Below are positions 32,434 to 41,900 of a stretch of 42,711 nt of DNA, one piece after another. Below the pieces are notes generated by a model that ran no database searches, was not told the origin of the DNA, and saw only the letters and a program-made list of their open reading frames with translations. The stretch comes from Coriobacteriia bacterium (lineage in GTDB: Bacteria > Actinomycetota > Coriobacteriia > Anaerosomatales > PALSA-660). Both the position numbers and the translations under genes were made by a program. The stretch spans positions 1 through 42,711 of the forward strand of contig JAUSAU010000006.1 of the NCBI GenBank assembly GCA_030652345.1. The letters run 5' to 3'. How positions within the stretch are numbered: the first letter of the stretch is position 1; the number at the start of each line of letters is the position of its first letter.

Positions 32434-35400
32434 GTGAAGATGATTCGTCGCGGACTGGTCGCGGCTGTGACGGCGACGGCCGTGCTCGTCGCGGTCGCGG
32501 TGGCTGGCACGGGCACCGCATCGGCGGTTCCGTCGCCTCTGTCGGTCGGGGGGCGCTACCCGCAGGACCCGGCGGTCTCGGGCGGGCGCGTCGTCTGGGC
32601 GGACAGCGCTGCCTCGGGACGCGGCAACGACATCTATCTGTATGACGCCGGGAAGCGGTCCGCGCGCGCATTCGTGACGGGCACGAGCGATCAGGTCGAT
32701 CCGGACATCTCGGGCAATCTCGTGGTGTGGGTCGACTACCGTTCCGGCAACGCGGACATCTACGTCAAGGATGTGACCACCGGCATAGAGGCTCCGGTCG
32801 CCACGGGACCCAACAACCAGCTCAGCCCGTCGGTGTCCGGTGAGTGGGTCTCGTGGGAGGAGGTCCCCGTCTCGGGGGGCCGCTACGTCTACGTGCGCAA
32901 CGTCGTGACCGGGCGCCTGCTCGCCATCGCGACGTCTTCAGGCAACGCGCGGCTGGCCGGGAATCTCGTCGTGTTCGAGAAGTCGAATGCTGCGGGCGGG
33001 ACCGATGTCTACGCGTACGACCTCGTGAGCAACGTCTATACGACGATCGCGAACGGGCGCGGCACCGAGATCCTCCCCGATACCGATGGCCGCTACGTGG
33101 TCTGGGTCGAGTACGGCGCAGGCGATTTCGACGTCATCAGCTACGACACGGTGACGGGCCGCCGCACAGCGATCGCAGCCGGCAGGGGAGAGCAGACCTC
33201 TCCGCGCGTGGCCGGAGGCATCGTCTACTACCTCGATGTCCCCGCACGGGGCGCGATCCGGGTGCTGGCCGCCGACGCGGCCACGGGAGCTCGGGCCTCG
33301 TCTCCGGCGTACAGCCCTTCCGATCTGGCCGGCTTCGACAGCGACGGGCGGAGCAGCGTGTGGCTGTGGAGGAGCATCGCGGGCTGGCGCGTCCGCGGGC
33401 AGTTCGACCGGCCGCCGGTGCGGCTGCCCGGCATGATCACCACCGCCCGCCAGGCGCTGCTGCGCACCGTGGTCGCGGCCACCGAGCGTGATGGGACCGC
33501 GCCGCAGGTCATTGCGACTCGGCGCATCGGCACGGGCGTGCGTCTCGCACTGAGCGAGGCCGTCCGTCCGTCGACGGTGGCGAGCGGCGTCCGCTTGGTC
33601 GACGAATCCGGTGCACGCGTCCCGGCGACGGTGCGCTATGACGCCGCCAGCCGAGCGGTGTCGGTCATCCCGATCGGCCGCCTCGGTACCGGTGAGTACT
33701 CGGTCGTCGTGGCCTCCTCGGTCAGGGACGCGGCCGGCAATGCGGCTGCGGCCCAGATGGTCACGTTCGCAGCCGCCTCAGCGCTCTCGATCGGCAGGCC
33801 CGGCGCGCCGACGTCGCGCGTCGACGGATCGACCGGTGCTGTGGAGGTCCGCTGGAACACGGTCGCTGCCTCGGTCGGCTATCGCGTCTTCCGTCTGAAC
33901 CGTCCGATCACGTCCGCCACGCTGGGTCTCGCGACCCAGGTCGCGTCCGTCACGGCGCCTCCCGCCGTCGTCGCGGCGGGATCGCTGGCCGCTGACGAGG
34001 CGTCCACGTCGTTCTCGTACTACTACGCGGTCTACGCTCAGGACTCGACCGGAGCGACTTCGACGCTGTCCGACAACACCTCACCGAACCCCCATGGCTC
34101 CCAGCAGACCGGCTATCCCGTCTACTCATGTCTGCGCTGCCACACCGCGCACGGCGGAGCCGGCATCGCCGACGGTACCGTGAAGTCCAACCAGGCGCTC
34201 GGCTGCTATGCGTGTCACGGCTCGACGGCTCAGGGCTCCGCGTTCGCGACGGGCGCACTCATCAACGTCCAGGCCCAGTTCAACGACTACGTCGCCGGTG
34301 TCGCCACGTGCGGCCCGCCGGCAACCGACACCGCAGCGGCGGGCGGCTGGTCGATCCACCGCACGTTCGCGATGGTCTCGAGCGCCAACGAGTGCGAAGC
34401 GTGTCACACCCCGCACCGGCGCCCTTACTTCCGGGACCCGGCCACAGGCGTCTACGATCCGAGCCGCAGCTATCGCATGCTGCTGCGCGTGAAGGTGGCG
34501 ACCAGCGCCGGCGATCCGTCGGCGACGTACCTCTACAGCACCGACACGGCGCCGACCGGGAACGACCTGTGCTTCCGGTGTCACGGGACCGTGAGCGCGG
34601 AGGGCTCGGCCGGGGCGCTCACCTCGATGATCCTTGCCAACGGCGGAGGGAGCGCCGCGGGGGCGAAGTCACTCGACCGTACGGGCGGCGACCACAACCA
34701 GGCGAACTGGGGCACGGCCGGGCTCGCGCACGGGTCGTCCACGGTCGTGACGACGTCCGCGAATCCGGGCGTCCAGTGCGAGGTCTGCCACAACAACCAC
34801 GGCGCTGCGACGGACAGGCTCATAGACTACCGTCGTTCCGGCACGCAGACGGTCGACGCGTTCAAGCAGGCCGGCCTCTGTTTCGAGTGTCACACGACCC
34901 AGGCGGGCGGCGCTGAAGAGACGCGCAGCGTGGGCTCGCGCCCGTACACATGGAACGGCCGTGACGTGAAGGCGGAGTTCGCCCGCGCTTCGCACCATCC
35001 GACGTCGAGCGCCGGCAGCGGCAGGAGCACGACGTGCTACTCCTGCCACAACACCCACTACGTCCAGAAGGGCGTGGCGGGCTCCCAGTGGGACATGTCC
35101 CGGGTCTCCGATCCCCGCAACACGAAGTCGACCCCGGCGACCACCACCGAGTTCTGCATGGACTGCCACGGATCAGCCGCGCCGGTGGCCGGCGTGAGCC
35201 GAACGGCGATCGTGCCGTATGCCGTCGGCACGTCATCGGTCACGGCGACGTACTTCCCCGGTTGGCAGAAGACGATGTGGACCGGCTCCGGGCACGCCTC
35301 GGCGACGGCAGCGCTGGGCCGCGCGTGGTGTGACAACTGCCACGATCCGCATGCGTCCGACTTCAGCCGCCTCGTCGCATGGTCGAGCAACAACACGAGT

Positions 35401-36576
35401 TCGTGGGCGGGCACCACACCGGTCTACGCATCGCGTTCGGGAAACACCACGGCGACGCGTTCCAACGTCGACTCGGGCGTGGCGACGAGCTTCGGCCGTC
35501 AGGTGAGCCGCGAGGAGGCGCTCTGCCTGCAGTGCCACGGCTCAGGCGGGTCACTCGCGACGTCCGACGGCGTCTCGATCCCGACGCGCAAGGCGCCGGG
35601 AGCGGCCAGCGTCGCCACCGCGCTCGTCACCACCTACCGGCATCCGACCACGTCGCTCGTCGGCCGGCACAGTGACACGGAGACCGCCTCCGGCCTCGGC
35701 GCGGCGAACCGCCACGCCGAGTGCGTCGACTGCCACGACCCGCATGGCGCCAAGAAGGTCAGCGGGGGAGCCACGCACACGGCGAACACGGGTCTCGCCG
35801 GGGGCGCGCTCTACGGTGTCGTGGGCGTCTACCCGTCCGCATACGGGAGCAACTTCGCGACGGTGACGTCGGCCTATACGGCCGTGCGGCTCGACGGCGG
35901 CGCCACCGACTACGAGGCGTACCTCTGCTACAAGTGCCACTCGAGTGCGACATCCCTGCCGACGACTGTCGGCGCCCCCGCCAGGGTCGCCACGGCCACG
36001 GACCTCGCTCGCGAGTTCAATCCCAACAACGACTCCGGCCACAATGTCGCCGGGCAGGTATGGCCCAAGACGAGCGGTTTCGCCTCGGCCGCGCGCACCT
36101 GGACCTGGGGTTCGGACGCGACGATGTTCGTGGCGGGCAAGGGCCTCACATCCACGTACAAGATGACGTGCACCGACTGCCATTCGAATACGGCGTCAGC
36201 CAAGGGTCCGCACGGTTCTTCTTTGCCGTTCATGCTCAAGGCCGGCACGAGCGGGCGGTGGTACGCGCAATCGCTCACGAACTGGGCCAACACCCTCTGC
36301 GCGAGCTGCCACATCAAGAACTCCAACAACACGCACTCGGACACGAATCACAACGGTTATGCATGCAACATGTGCCACGTCCAGATCCCACACGGCTGGA
36401 AGCGTCCTCGCATGCTGGTCCGCTCCGCGGCGGACCCCGCCCCGTATTCGGGGAAGGTCTCAGGCGCTCTCAACGGCATCACCAATGCGAACAAGACCTA
36501 CAACGGGTGGGTCAAGGGTGACTGCGACGCGCCGTGCACCGGCTCCCATCCGGCGATCGCCACGCCGTGGCCGTAG
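32434..36576 (+). CDS. 15-haem c-type cytochrome fused to a TolB-like beta-propeller and Ig/FnIII-like domains
   Basis: 1380 residues. GTG 32434 is chosen because GGGAGG (32422-32427) is 6 bases away. A signal peptide ends at TASA near residue 31. Residues 35-320 form about six blades of the type VVWVDYRSGNADIYVKDVTTG (PD40/TolB-like propeller). Residues about 345-450 are an Ig-like domain (VSVIPIGRLGTGEYSVVVAS), and 455-545 an FnIII-like domain (VEVRWNTVAASVGYRVFRL). From residue 565 onward there are 15 CXXCH motifs (first CLRCH, last CNMCH), many as CHxPH/CHNxH doubled-motif sites. A final Cys pair (CDAPC) lacks a following His. The protein is extracellular; the propeller may bind a mineral, partner or wall glycan. 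Confidence 0.92.
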   Translation: MKMIRRGLVAAVTATAVLVAVAVAGTGTASAVPSPLSVGGRYPQDPAVSGGRVVWADSAASGRGNDIYLYDAGKRSARAFVTGTSDQVDPDISGNLVVWVDYRSGNADIYVKDVTTGIEAPVATGPNNQLSPSVSGEWVSWEEVPVSGGRYVYVRNVVTGRLLAIATSSGNARLAGNLVVFEKSNAAGGTDVYAYDLVSNVYTTIANGRGTEILPDTDGRYVVWVEYGAGDFDVISYDTVTGRRTAIAAGRGEQTSPRVAGGIVYYLDVPARGAIRVLAADAATGARASSPAYSPSDLAGFDSDGRSSVWLWRSIAGWRVRGQFDRPPVRLPGMITTARQALLRTVVAATERDGTAPQVIATRRIGTGVRLALSEAVRPSTVASGVRLVDESGARVPATVRYDAASRAVSVIPIGRLGTGEYSVVVASSVRDAAGNAAAAQMVTFAAASALSIGRPGAPTSRVDGSTGAVEVRWNTVAASVGYRVFRLNRPITSATLGLATQVASVTAPPAVVAAGSLAADEASTSFSYYYAVYAQDSTGATSTLSDNTSPNPHGSQQTGYPVYSCLRCHTAHGGAGIADGTVKSNQALGCYACHGSTAQGSAFATGALINVQAQFNDYVAGVATCGPPATDTAAAGGWSIHRTFAMVSSANECEACHTPHRRPYFRDPATGVYDPSRSYRMLLRVKVATSAGDPSATYLYSTDTAPTGNDLCFRCHGTVSAEGSAGALTSMILANGGGSAAGAKSLDRTGGDHNQANWGTAGLAHGSSTVVTTSANPGVQCEVCHNNHGAATDRLIDYRRSGTQTVDAFKQAGLCFECHTTQAGGAEETRSVGSRPYTWNGRDVKAEFARASHHPTSSAGSGRSTTCYSCHNTHYVQKGVAGSQWDMSRVSDPRNTKSTPATTTEFCMDCHGSAAPVAGVSRTAIVPYAVGTSSVTATYFPGWQKTMWTGSGHASATAALGRAWCDNCHDPHASDFSRLVAWSSNNTSSWAGTTPVYASRSGNTTATRSNVDSGVATSFGRQVSREEALCLQCHGSGGSLATSDGVSIPTRKAPGAASVATALVTTYRHPTTSLVGRHSDTETASGLGAANRHAECVDCHDPHGAKKVSGGATHTANTGLAGGALYGVVGVYPSAYGSNFATVTSAYTAVRLDGGATDYEAYLCYKCHSSATSLPTTVGAPARVATATDLAREFNPNNDSGHNVAGQVWPKTSGFASAARTWTWGSDATMFVAGKGLTSTYKMTCTDCHSNTASAKGPHGSSLPFMLKAGTSGRWYAQSLTNWANTLCASCHIKNSNNTHSDTNHNGYACNMCHVQIPHGWKRPRMLVRSAADPAPYSGKVSGALNGITNANKTYNGWVKGDCDAPCTGSHPAIATPWP

Positions 36577-36608
36577 GCGGCGAGACGTCGAACGCGGGTA
36601 CCGACCGA

Positions 36609-36638
36609 GGGGGCGCACCGATGAGGTGCGCCCCCTTT
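36609..36638 (+). terminator. Rho-independent terminator after the 15-haem cytochrome gene
   Basis: A perfect 11-bp stem GGGGGCGCACC/GGTGCGCCCCC with a GATGA loop is followed by TTT. It is 32 bases after the stop codon and just before the next promoter. Confidence 0.85.
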
Positions 36639-36660
36639 CATCGCGCGGCACATCCCATGC

Positions 36661-36666
36661 TAGAAT
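36661..36666 (+). promoter_or_regulatory. -10 box placed for a leaderless lipoprotein mRNA
   Basis: TAGAAT ends 7 bases before the GTG start codon of the lipoprotein gene, so transcription would begin at or next to the start codon. No good -35 box is visible (TTCATC with an 18-base gap is the nearest). Confidence 0.5.
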
Positions 36667-36673
36667 CCCCGTC

Positions 36674-37219
36674 GTGACAACGCCCTCTCAGCGGGTATCC
36701 CGCCTCACCATCATCGGCTTCGTCTGCGCGCTCATGCTCGCGGCGGGGCTGGTGTTCGCCGGCTGCACGGCTCCGGCGGCCTCGCAGGGCCCGACCTTCC
36801 CGCCGCCGCCCCCGGCGAGTCCGGATCTGACGACACCCGAGAAGGCCGTGGATTCCTATCTCGCCTGGGTGACCTTCGCCTACCGCATGCTCAATTCGGA
36901 CGCTTCGAGTTCCACCATGGAGCCGACCGAGTCGGTCCGCGTCGACAGCTACATCGAACTCAACCGGCAGCAGGGCAAGGGGATCGACCAGAAGCTGCTC
37001 AAGTTCGAGGTCAAGAGCTCGAAGACGACCGGGTCCGAGGCGGTCATCGTCGCTCACGAGGAGTGGGAGTACTCCTACTTCTCCGTCTCGGAGCCGACCA
37101 AGTCGGTCTCGCCCGTCTACAAGGTCGAGTACGACGTGACCTACACCCTGCGACGGGGCAAGGACATGCTCTGGCGCGTCGATCACCTGTACGCGAAGCC
37201 CTTCGGCGAGGTCAAGTAG
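36674..37219 (+). CDS. Putative lipoprotein of unknown function
   Basis: 181 residues from GTG 36674; the open frame extends further upstream but that part lies in the previous gene and terminator. The N-terminus has basic residues, a hydrophobic core and a lipobox-like VFAGC, so Cys33 would be lipidated. A short proline-rich linker (FPPPPPASP) leads to a compact domain beginning TTPEKAVDSYLAWVTFAYRM, which resembles NTF2-like or DUF4829-type small domains, with alternating beta strands at the end. I cannot assign a function. The next gene (ResB) starts 3 bases after its stop, so both probably belong to cytochrome assembly or its support. Confidence 0.75.
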   Translation: MTTPSQRVSRLTIIGFVCALMLAAGLVFAGCTAPAASQGPTFPPPPPASPDLTTPEKAVDSYLAWVTFAYRMLNSDASSSTMEPTESVRVDSYIELNRQQGKGIDQKLLKFEVKSSKTTGSEAVIVAHEEWEYSYFSVSEPTKSVSPVYKVEYDVTYTLRRGKDMLWRVDHLYAKPFGEVK

Positions 37220-37222
37220 CCG

Positions 37223-38632
37223 GTGGGCGAACTGCTGTCGCGAGCGTACCGTTCCCTGCGGTCGCGCCGCCTGGCTCTCATCCTCCTCCTGGTGTGCGCC
37301 GGGTGGGCGCTGCTGGGGACCGTGGTCCCGCAGGCCGGTGACGGATCCGAGAAGGTCTCGTCGTGGGCTGCCGCCAACCCCGTGCTGGAGGCGCTCGCAG
37401 CGCCGCTCGGGCTTCACGACGTCTACGCCTCCTGGCCGTTCCTGTTCGTGCTGGGGCTCCTCGGTGTCTCGACCATCGCCTGTTCGGTCGAGCGCACGAA
37501 GTGGGCGCTGAGAGCATCGCGCGCGGCAGACACGGCCGAGGCGGTCCGTCGCCGCCTGACGGAGCGCCCCGATGCCACGGTCGCCGTCGAGACGGCATCA
37601 CCGGACCTCGCGGCAGCTCTGCGCCGCATGGGCCTCAAGGTGCGTACCGAGGGCGACGTCGTCGTGGGGGATGGCGGGCGGCTCGGCGTGTTCGGCAGCC
37701 CGCTGTTCCACTGGTCGCTCGCGGCCCTGTTCGTCGTCGTCGCCCTCGGGCAGCTCACGAGGTCGGAGGCACTCATCGGGATACCGACGGGCGGACGGAA
37801 GGTGCTCGAGGCTTCCCAGTACGGCACGTACGACGCCGGTCCGCTCTACTCGTGGCGCTATCCCGGGTTGTCGATGGAGGTCGTGGACTTCAAGCGGCTC
37901 TACGAGGTCGGCGGCGTCCAGCGTGAGGACTCGCCGCGCGTCAGGTTGTACAGCGGTGACGCGGCCATCGCCGACCAGTGGGTCTACGCGAACAACCCCC
38001 TGCGCTACGGCTCGCTGATGATCCATCAGGTCGAGTACGGGGTGGCACCTTCCGTGAGCGTCATCGCGTCGGGCGGAGCCGTCGTCGGATCCTCCGCCGG
38101 GTTGTCGGACTGGAGTGACTCCGCCACCTACGGCGTCACGCCCGTCGCACTCGAGCTCGTCAACGGCGACCCTGCCGCCCCGCCGATCGACGTCGAGATC
38201 TCGCTCGTCGCCGCGCGGGAGGGAACGGCGGTCGTGCGGGCGATCCCGCCTCCCAGGCATACATCGATCTCGTGGACGGTGCGCGGCTCAGGCGTGACGT
38301 CGACTGCCGTGATCGTCCCCGGCGAGTCCATACCGGTGCCGGGCGGGGATCTTCGCCTCGATGCGGTGACCTACTATGCCCGCCTCTCCGTGGTCGATGA
38401 CTGGTCCGTCTACCCGATCTACGCGCTGTTCTTCCTCGCCACCGTCGGCCTCGCACTCGCATTGCTCGTCCCGCGGCGAGCGGCGTGGGTGATCGTGAGT
38501 GAGGTCGACGGGAGTCGGGTCGCCGCGGTCGTCACCCGGCACTGGCGGGGCGACCCGGTCTTCCGCTCGGGCGTCATCGAGGAGATCGAGCGCCTCTCAC
38601 CGGGGGCCGGATCGCCGGATGAGCGTGGATGA
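37223..38632 (+). CDS. resB: ResB/Ccs1-type cytochrome c biogenesis protein
   Basis: 469 residues, GTG start. Membrane segments lie at about residues 17-38, 70-88, 166-184 and 395-420, with a large external domain between the last two, the layout of ResB (Ccs1). Typical motifs are LRSRRLALILLLVCAGWALLG at the first segment and FGSPLFHWSLAALFVVVALG at the third. ResB works with ResC/CcsA to carry haem outward and attach it to CXXCH motifs; the CcsA partner is not in the window. Its place between cytochrome genes fits maturation of these multihaem proteins. It is followed by a long regulatory gap. Confidence 0.87.
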   Translation: MGELLSRAYRSLRSRRLALILLLVCAGWALLGTVVPQAGDGSEKVSSWAAANPVLEALAAPLGLHDVYASWPFLFVLGLLGVSTIACSVERTKWALRASRAADTAEAVRRRLTERPDATVAVETASPDLAAALRRMGLKVRTEGDVVVGDGGRLGVFGSPLFHWSLAALFVVVALGQLTRSEALIGIPTGGRKVLEASQYGTYDAGPLYSWRYPGLSMEVVDFKRLYEVGGVQREDSPRVRLYSGDAAIADQWVYANNPLRYGSLMIHQVEYGVAPSVSVIASGGAVVGSSAGLSDWSDSATYGVTPVALELVNGDPAAPPIDVEISLVAAREGTAVVRAIPPPRHTSISWTVRGSGVTSTAVIVPGESIPVPGGDLRLDAVTYYARLSVVDDWSVYPIYALFFLATVGLALALLVPRRAAWVIVSEVDGSRVAAVVTRHWRGDPVFRSGVIEEIERLSPGAGSPDERG

Positions 38633-38724
38633 AGATGGGCATCGGGGGTCGGGCGCTCAGAACGGCCGGCCGTCGGGTCGATGGAGGCGGCGGGCGATGT
38701 ACCGCCACGGAGCGCGGTCATTTG

Positions 38725-38744
38725 CGGACGAATGTGTTCATCCG
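38725..38744. promoter_or_regulatory. Inverted repeat, candidate operator
   Basis: CGGACGAA and TTCATCCG flank TGTG; seven of eight arm positions pair. It lies about 45 bases upstream of the TATACT box, a usual place for an activator or repressor site. The regulator is unknown and it does not match a Rex consensus. Confidence 0.35.
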
Positions 38745-38772
38745 TCACAGTCTGTTTCGTGTGGAGAACTCA

Positions 38773-38795
38773 TGATGTAATGCATCACGTATACT
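38773..38795 (+). promoter_or_regulatory. Candidate -10 box with adjoining dyad
   Basis: TATACT (38790-38795) is a good -10 hexamer. The spacer just upstream carries TGATG-TAATG-CATCA (38773-38787), a 5-bp dyad that could be a repressor or activator site. No good -35 hexamer is seen, which would fit an activator-dependent promoter. A transcript from here would have a leader of about 175 bases. Confidence 0.4.
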
Positions 38796-38898
38796 CTGCG
38801 TTTCGTCATTAATGGCAGCATGACGCTACCTGAATGACGCTTACAAGCCGTAGATTGTTATGCGGTCATGAAGATATTCGGCATCAGTCTGTCCAGGG

Positions 38899-38960
38899 GA
38901 CCGCGATTGCGGCGGACGGGCGCAGGAGGCAGAGGGTGCCTCCCGCCGAGCAAAGCGGTC
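38899..38960 (+). ncRNA. Structured 5' leader element of the giant cytochrome gene
   Basis: Three nested perfect stems: GACCGC/GCGGTC (38899-38904 with 38955-38960), CGGCG/CGCCG (38910-38914 with 38944-38948) and GGAGGCA/TGCCTCC (38925-38931 with 38937-38943). The internal loops are GATTG and AGCAAA, a 10-base one-sided loop (38915-38924) and an apical GAGGG. It ends six bases before the ribosome binding site. It does not match a riboswitch class I know. A regulatory leader or mRNA stabiliser is possible. Confidence 0.5.
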
Positions 38961-38976
38961 GAGCAAGGGAGAGGCA

Positions 38977-41900
38977 ATGGGACGCAGGATCGTTAGACAC
39001 GCGTGGGTCGTCGCGGTACTGGCAGTTGTGGGGCTGCTGTTCACCGCGAGCGCGGCAATCGCAGCACCCACAGTGCCCTACGACCGGACCGAGTGCGTGC
39101 AGTGCCACGACGAGAACACCGGCGCCGGCGCGACCTCGAAGGTCGACTTCGTCGTACCGACGGTCGACTACACGGCCTGCTACCAGTGTCACTGGATCCC
39201 GAGGACCGCGTGGGTCCCGGGCTCCACGTTCAAGCACTCCCATAGTGGCCCCCAGGGTTGCCGCGGCTGTCACGGCGGCACCTATCTGTATTCGGACCCC
39301 ACCCGGATCCAGCAGGTCTCCACGGCCTTCGGCTACTTCAACCGCTCCGACTCCCCCTCCTCAACCCCTGAGACCATCCATGCCATCCACATCAACGGCT
39401 CATGGCCCAAGATCGGTGCCGTCGACCCGAACTGGTGCGGAAGCTGTCACGCGCCCACCTCGTGTGACACCTGCCATACCGGCTTCGACGCAGCCAAGCA
39501 CTCCGACCACACGTGGAACCCGGTCTCCTCGAGCTATGGCTATCCGCCCGTCGCGTACGGCGTCGCCGGCGGCACGGTGCCCGGCAACATGCCGCAGGCT
39601 TCGGCCCATCTGACCAGTTCCACATGCATCAACTCCGCGTGTCACGATCCGGCCGGCACGATCGGCCCTGCCAACACGCCTGACTGTGTGAGCTGCCACC
39701 CCACCAAGTCCAACGCTCACGGTGCGGAGAGCATCGACCACGTCGCCGACCAGACCGCCACTGTCGACACGTCCATGCCCGCTTCCGCGGCCTGGACGAG
39801 CGCCACGCCCACGGGCAAGACGTGCGGAGGCTGCCATGACATGGCGGTCACGATCGAGCACAGCCGCCCGGCGGCCGTGACTGCCGCCCTTGGATGCGGC
39901 GCCTGCCATGACGCCGGCGGCACCGGTGCAGGCGACAAGGAGGCCAGCCATACGCTGACCCCGCCGACCGGATGGGCGCAGACCTGTGGCACGAACTTCT
40001 GGTGTCACAAGGCCACCACCCCCCAGGAGCGCCACATCGGCTACACCGCCGCCCATGTCTCCGCTTCCTCGACGTGCGCCGGTGGTGGGTGCCATGACAT
40101 CTCCAACGTCGCGAACATCCACGCCAACGCGACGCAGACGGTCGCGGGATGGCCTGACAACGGCGGCATCGCCAAGTCCTGCAACGTCTGCCACCGCAAG
40201 GGCTACGACGGCGCCTCGACGACCTGCGAGAGCTGTCACGCGGGCCACGGGGACCTGACCGCGGTCCACTCAGCCAACCCTGCATCGCCGACGGCGAACC
40301 CCTCGAGCGCGTGCATCGCGTGCCATGAGGTCGCGGACGTCCGTACGGTGCACACGGCCAAGGGCTGCTCGGTGTGCCACAACAACGCGAGCCGCATCCC
40401 GAACATCAAGCTCAAGGATGCGAACTGCGCCAGCTGTCACGACAAGCAGACCGACGCGCTCTCGCCGAGGGACTACTTCCCGGTCGACGGCGAGCACTAC
40501 ACGAGCAACCTGACCACGCACACCGCCAACGAGACCGGATTCGAGGGCGGCAAGGCGTGCGGCACGTGTCACTACCTGGACATGGAGCCTGAGCACACCA
40601 GGGCATCGAACGCGCCGACGTGGAGCTGCGTGCAGTGCCACGAGATCAGCGTCGACCCGTGGGCCGGGACTCCGTGGTCCAAGCGTTGCGGCGCCTGTCA
40701 CACGGGCGCGACTGCTCAGCACACGGGCATGGCCACCGGCCACGCCTCGGCGACGAGCCAATGCTCCGGAGCCCAGTGCCACGATCTGAGCGACGTCTCC
40801 ACGATCCACTCCGCCGCCGCGACCACGGTCGCCGGTATCGGGGCGCTCACCTCGTGCAACGTCTGCCACTACGACAAGGACCGGATCTTCGGCCCGATCG
40901 ATGGCGGCGGACTGCCGACCCGCAAGACCACCGACTGCGTGACGTGCCACTCGTCCGTGAACGTGGCGACACACGGCAAGCACGCACTCAACCGTGCGAG
41001 CTCGGATGCGTCGCTCACCGCGGTCACCGGATGCACGAACTCCGGCGCGGGTTGCCACGGCGCGGACACGACGTCCACGCCGAACTACCAGACGCCGTAT
41101 CACCCCGCGTCCGGATGCGCCACGGGCCCGTGCCACACCAGCGCGAGCAAGGCGACAAAGACTCCGCCGATCACGTGCCAGGGCTGCCACGACGGCACCT
41201 ACACGAACGCTGTGCATGTCGATTCCCTCGCGACCACCACGGCCCTCGGCGGCCACTACAACGAGACGACGCACACCGCCGCCAGCATGAACGCGACCGT
41301 GCCCGGCCTTGCCGGCGGCCGCTTCTCGGCCAGTTGTGCCAACTGCCACAACGCCACCACCGGCACCGGTCTGAAGCAGCTGAGCAAGCAGCATCAGAAC
41401 CTACCCGCTCCGTATGTGAGCACCAACTGCTTCGACTGCCATAACTACAACGCGGCGGTCTCCGCGGTCGTCTCCAGCAGCTGGGCCGGCAAGGCGTGCT
41501 CCGCGTGCCACAACGGGACCGCGATGCCGTCGAACTCCCAGCATACGACGAGCGCCGCGCCGATCGCACTGGCGACATCGCCGTTGGCCTGCGTCCAGTC
41601 CGGTTGCCACACCACATGGAACCTGCACGAGCTCCACAAGGGTGATGCGAGCACCGGTGCGACGCTGACCGCGGGCGGCTGCGCAGTCACCGGCTGCCAC
41701 GACTTCACCGCACAGGCGAAGAAGCCGACGACGAAGACGTGCGGCCAGGGCACCACGGGCTGCCACACGAACAAGAACGAGTCGAACCACGGCGGTACCC
41801 ACGATCTGACGCTTGCGGCGTCGACCTACAACAACACCACCGTCACCGGATGCCTGAGCGCGGGCGCCGGCTGCCACGTCACAACCTCGACGATCAACTA

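Larger units (their letters stand above)
38633..38976 (+). promoter_or_regulatory. 344-base upstream region of the giant cytochrome gene
   Basis: No gene is visible here. Bases 38720-38880 are distinctly AT-richer than the surroundings. They hold an inverted repeat (38725-38744), a dyad beside a TATACT box (38773-38795), and a direct repeat TGACGCT at 38821 and 38835. Bases 38899-38960 can fold into a nested hairpin. AGGGAGAGG (38966-38974) is the ribosome binding site for ATG 38977. The arrangement suggests strong, regulated expression of the downstream cytochrome. Confidence 0.6.

Noticed and set aside
36514..36576. A sixteenth haem site at CDAPCTGSHP
   Set aside because: There is no His right after the second Cys, so it is not a CXXCH motif.
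38880..38976. c-di-GMP (GEMM) riboswitch, suggested by GCAAAGC and a GGCAGAGG-like segment
   Set aside because: The second helix, the GAAA loop and its receptor are missing; the bases fold better as one nested hairpin that leaves AGCAAA in an internal loop.
38834..39613. Overlapping frame through the start of the giant cytochrome
   Set aside because: It has no signal peptide or CXXCH motifs; the frame from 38977 explains the region fully.
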